A DNA stretch of 64,000 nucleotides, taken from positions 532,873 to 596,872 of the forward strand of contig JADZEQ010000005.1 of assembly GCA_020850455.1 (NCBI GenBank), read 5' to 3'. Shown here piece by piece: positions 62,800 through 64,000 of the stretch; position 1 is the stretch's first letter; each line of letters begins with the position of its first letter. A program made the position numbers and the translations under genes. The notes beneath the pieces are model-generated. The model ran no database searches. It saw only the letters and a program-made list of their open reading frames with translations, and was not told the DNA's origin. The DNA comes from Sphingomonadaceae bacterium. GTDB taxonomy: Bacteria; Pseudomonadota; Alphaproteobacteria; Sphingomonadales; Sphingomonadaceae.

Positions 62800-64000
62800 A
62801 ACGATAGGGGACGATGCCGCGCGCATCAGGGTCGATAATGATCGCCCGGTCGCTCGCCGGAAAGGCGCGCTGGTCGCAATCCTCGCGCGGGCAGATGCGG
62901 CAGGACGAACCGATGCGTGTTGCCGCCCCCGCGTTGTTGAGGTCCAGCCCATCGGCATAGATGAACTCGCCCGCAAAGCCGGTTTCACAGCCCAATGCCA
63001 CCGCATATCGGCGCGGTGCGCGCTGGTAACTGCCCGATGGTTTGACCAGCCCCTTGGCCATCGACACATAGCGCACCCCGTCGCTGGTTTCGGCCAGCTG
63101 GACGAGGATGCGGTCGGGGATCGCCACCGCCTCATGGACAATCCATAGCGGGCATGCCCCGCCAAAGCGCGCAAATTGCAGGCGGGTGGCCGAATGGCGT
63201 TTGGTGATATTGCCCGCCATATCGACCCGGCAAAAGAAAAAGGGGATGCCACGTTCCCCCTGTCGCTGCAGCGTCGAAAGCCGGTGACACGCCTGTTCAA
63301 AACTGACGCCAAAAATCTGGCATAGCTGGTCGATGTCGTGGCGCACCGTGCGGGCGGCGCTGCGAAATGCGCCATAGGGCATTAGAATCGCGCCTGCCGC
63401 ATAGTTGGCGAGGCCGACGAATAACAGATGCCGCGCCGATGCGGTGCGCAGCCCCGCCCCTTCGACGACCGGCGCAATCGCATCACGCAGCGCCAAAGCC
63501 CCCAATTGGTGCGCCAATTGGAAACGCTGGCTTTCGGGGGGCAGTGCCGCGCCGATCGCCAAATGCCCCATCGTCGCGTCAAATTCGCGCACCGCCACAT
63601 CGCTCGACTGGCTGATCGACAGGCCCAACTGGCTGCGCAAATAGGCTTCGAGCGCGGCGCGGCTAGGGGTTGCGCCACCGCTGGTCAATCGTTCGGCCAA
63701 GCTTTCGGCGGCGCGGTCGATGGCATCGACATAATTGCCGGCATTGTGGAACCAATCGCGCACCTCCTCCCACGGCAGGCGGCTCCCCCCATCGACATCG
63801 CTGGCAATCGCCTCATCAAGCATCTGCAGGCGCTGCCCCGCGTTGCGATAGGCGGCGTGCAGCAGGACGAAACGATCGACCAAGGCCCCCTGTTGCTGTG
63901 CGATGCGCGGCAAATCCTCCGCCGGGGGCAGGGGGGCAAAAATTGGGTCAGCCAGTGCCTCTGCCAAGGCAGCAATGCGGCGGCTGGCATCATCATTTTC
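62792..64000 (-). CDS. ScfR/RamB-type short-chain fatty acyl regulator, C-terminal part (cut by window edge)
   Basis: About 400 residues are visible; the N-terminal XRE helix-turn-helix that starts such proteins lies beyond the right edge. Seen are a helical domain with RFQLAHQLGALALRD (IrrE-like metallopeptidase-related helix), YAAGAILMPYGAFRSAA, FGVSFEQACHRLSTLQRQG, and the C-terminal cysteine motif ICPREDCDQRAFP. This is the DUF2083 arrangement of short-chain fatty acyl transcriptional regulators that control glyoxylate or propionate metabolism. The target genes are unknown; no obvious one is in the window. Confidence 0.8.
   Translation of the reverse strand, partial: ENDDASRRIAALAEALADPIFAPLPPAEDLPRIAQQQGALVDRFVLLHAAYRNAGQRLQMLDEAIASDVDGGSRLPWEEVRDWFHNAGNYVDAIDRAAESLAERLTSGGATPSRAALEAYLRSQLGLSISQSSDVAVREFDATMGHLAIGAALPPESQRFQLAHQLGALALRDAIAPVVEGAGLRTASARHLLFVGLANYAAGAILMPYGAFRSAARTVRHDIDQLCQIFGVSFEQACHRLSTLQRQGERGIPFFFCRVDMAGNITKRHSATRLQFARFGGACPLWIVHEAVAIPDRILVQLAETSDGVRYVSMAKGLVKPSGSYQRAPRRYAVALGCETGFAGEFIYADGLDLNNAGAATRIGSSCRICPREDCDQRAFPASDRAIIIDPDARGIVPYRFR

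Overview
The window is a densely packed, GC-rich bacterial chromosome segment. It is almost entirely core housekeeping DNA and looks like an alphaproteobacterium of the order Sphingomonadales. That placement is inferred from gene content (HemA-type 5-aminolevulinate synthase, KorA/KorB oxidoreductase, alternative carboxyspermidine pathway, ScfR-like fatty-acyl regulator, SdhE next to Mfd), not from a marker phylogeny. About 60 protein genes fill the window with few gaps. Many neighbours overlap by 1-4 bases (ATGA, TAATG or TGATG junctions). I saw no insertion sequence, prophage or CRISPR array, and no intergenic stretch longer than about 300 bases.

Layout: 1-5.2 kb holds mfd (cut by the left edge), sdhE, recG, a PilZ protein and tyrS. 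5.2-8.4 kb is a four-gene run with a DOMON-like protein, a NamZ-type exo-N-acetylmuramidase, a small monooxygenase-fold protein and a GH84 hexosaminidase. 8.4-11.9 kb has a CaiB/BaiF CoA-transferase and a lipoprotein-type quinohemoprotein dehydrogenase. 11.9-12.3 kb has tRNA-Lys(TTT) followed by tandem repeats that carry copies of its 3' end. 12.2-14.2 kb has folK, rppH and an esterase. 14.3-18.9 kb has korA, a small membrane protein, korB and a cyclopropane fatty acid synthase. 18.9-23.4 kb has a serine hydrolase, an SDR, purF, hisI and a lipoprotein. 23.4-25.7 kb is a MerR regulator with an acyl-CoA dehydrogenase.

25.7-35.2 kb, on the minus strand, has a SleB hydrolase, cysK, an MFS exporter, a TPR/aspartyl hydroxylase-like protein, a UvrD/PcrA helicase, a lytic transglycosylase and a divergent uracil-DNA glycosylase. 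35.3-43.3 kb, on the plus strand, has ETF-QO, ispE, an N-formylglutamate amidohydrolase-like gene, ilvD, a lipoprotein, nnrD/E and an RNA m5U methyltransferase. 43.3-48.0 kb has two MAPEG proteins and a polyamine set (ornithine decarboxylase, carboxyspermidine decarboxylase and dehydrogenase). 48.1-64 kb has threonine dehydratase, GNAT, hemA, murI, plsY, dprA, topA, era, rnc, lepB, pgi, gor, an epimerase and an ScfR-like regulator cut by the right edge.

The most interesting signals are small. (1) A TTGACG-N4-CGTCAA operator occurs in front of the merR/acyl-CoA dehydrogenase operon, in front of the CaiB/BaiF gene (the same 22-bp triple-half-site design, inverted) and between the uracil-DNA glycosylase-like gene and ETF-QO. 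This suggests a local acyl-CoA oxidation regulon. (2) An array of about 86-bp repeats after tRNA-Lys copies the tRNA 3' end, and its last copy supplies the folK stop codon. (3) Two apparently cytoplasmic amino-sugar hydrolases (NamZ-type and GH84) lie in one run. (4) A G/C-block-rich leader precedes the TTG-started ornithine decarboxylase.
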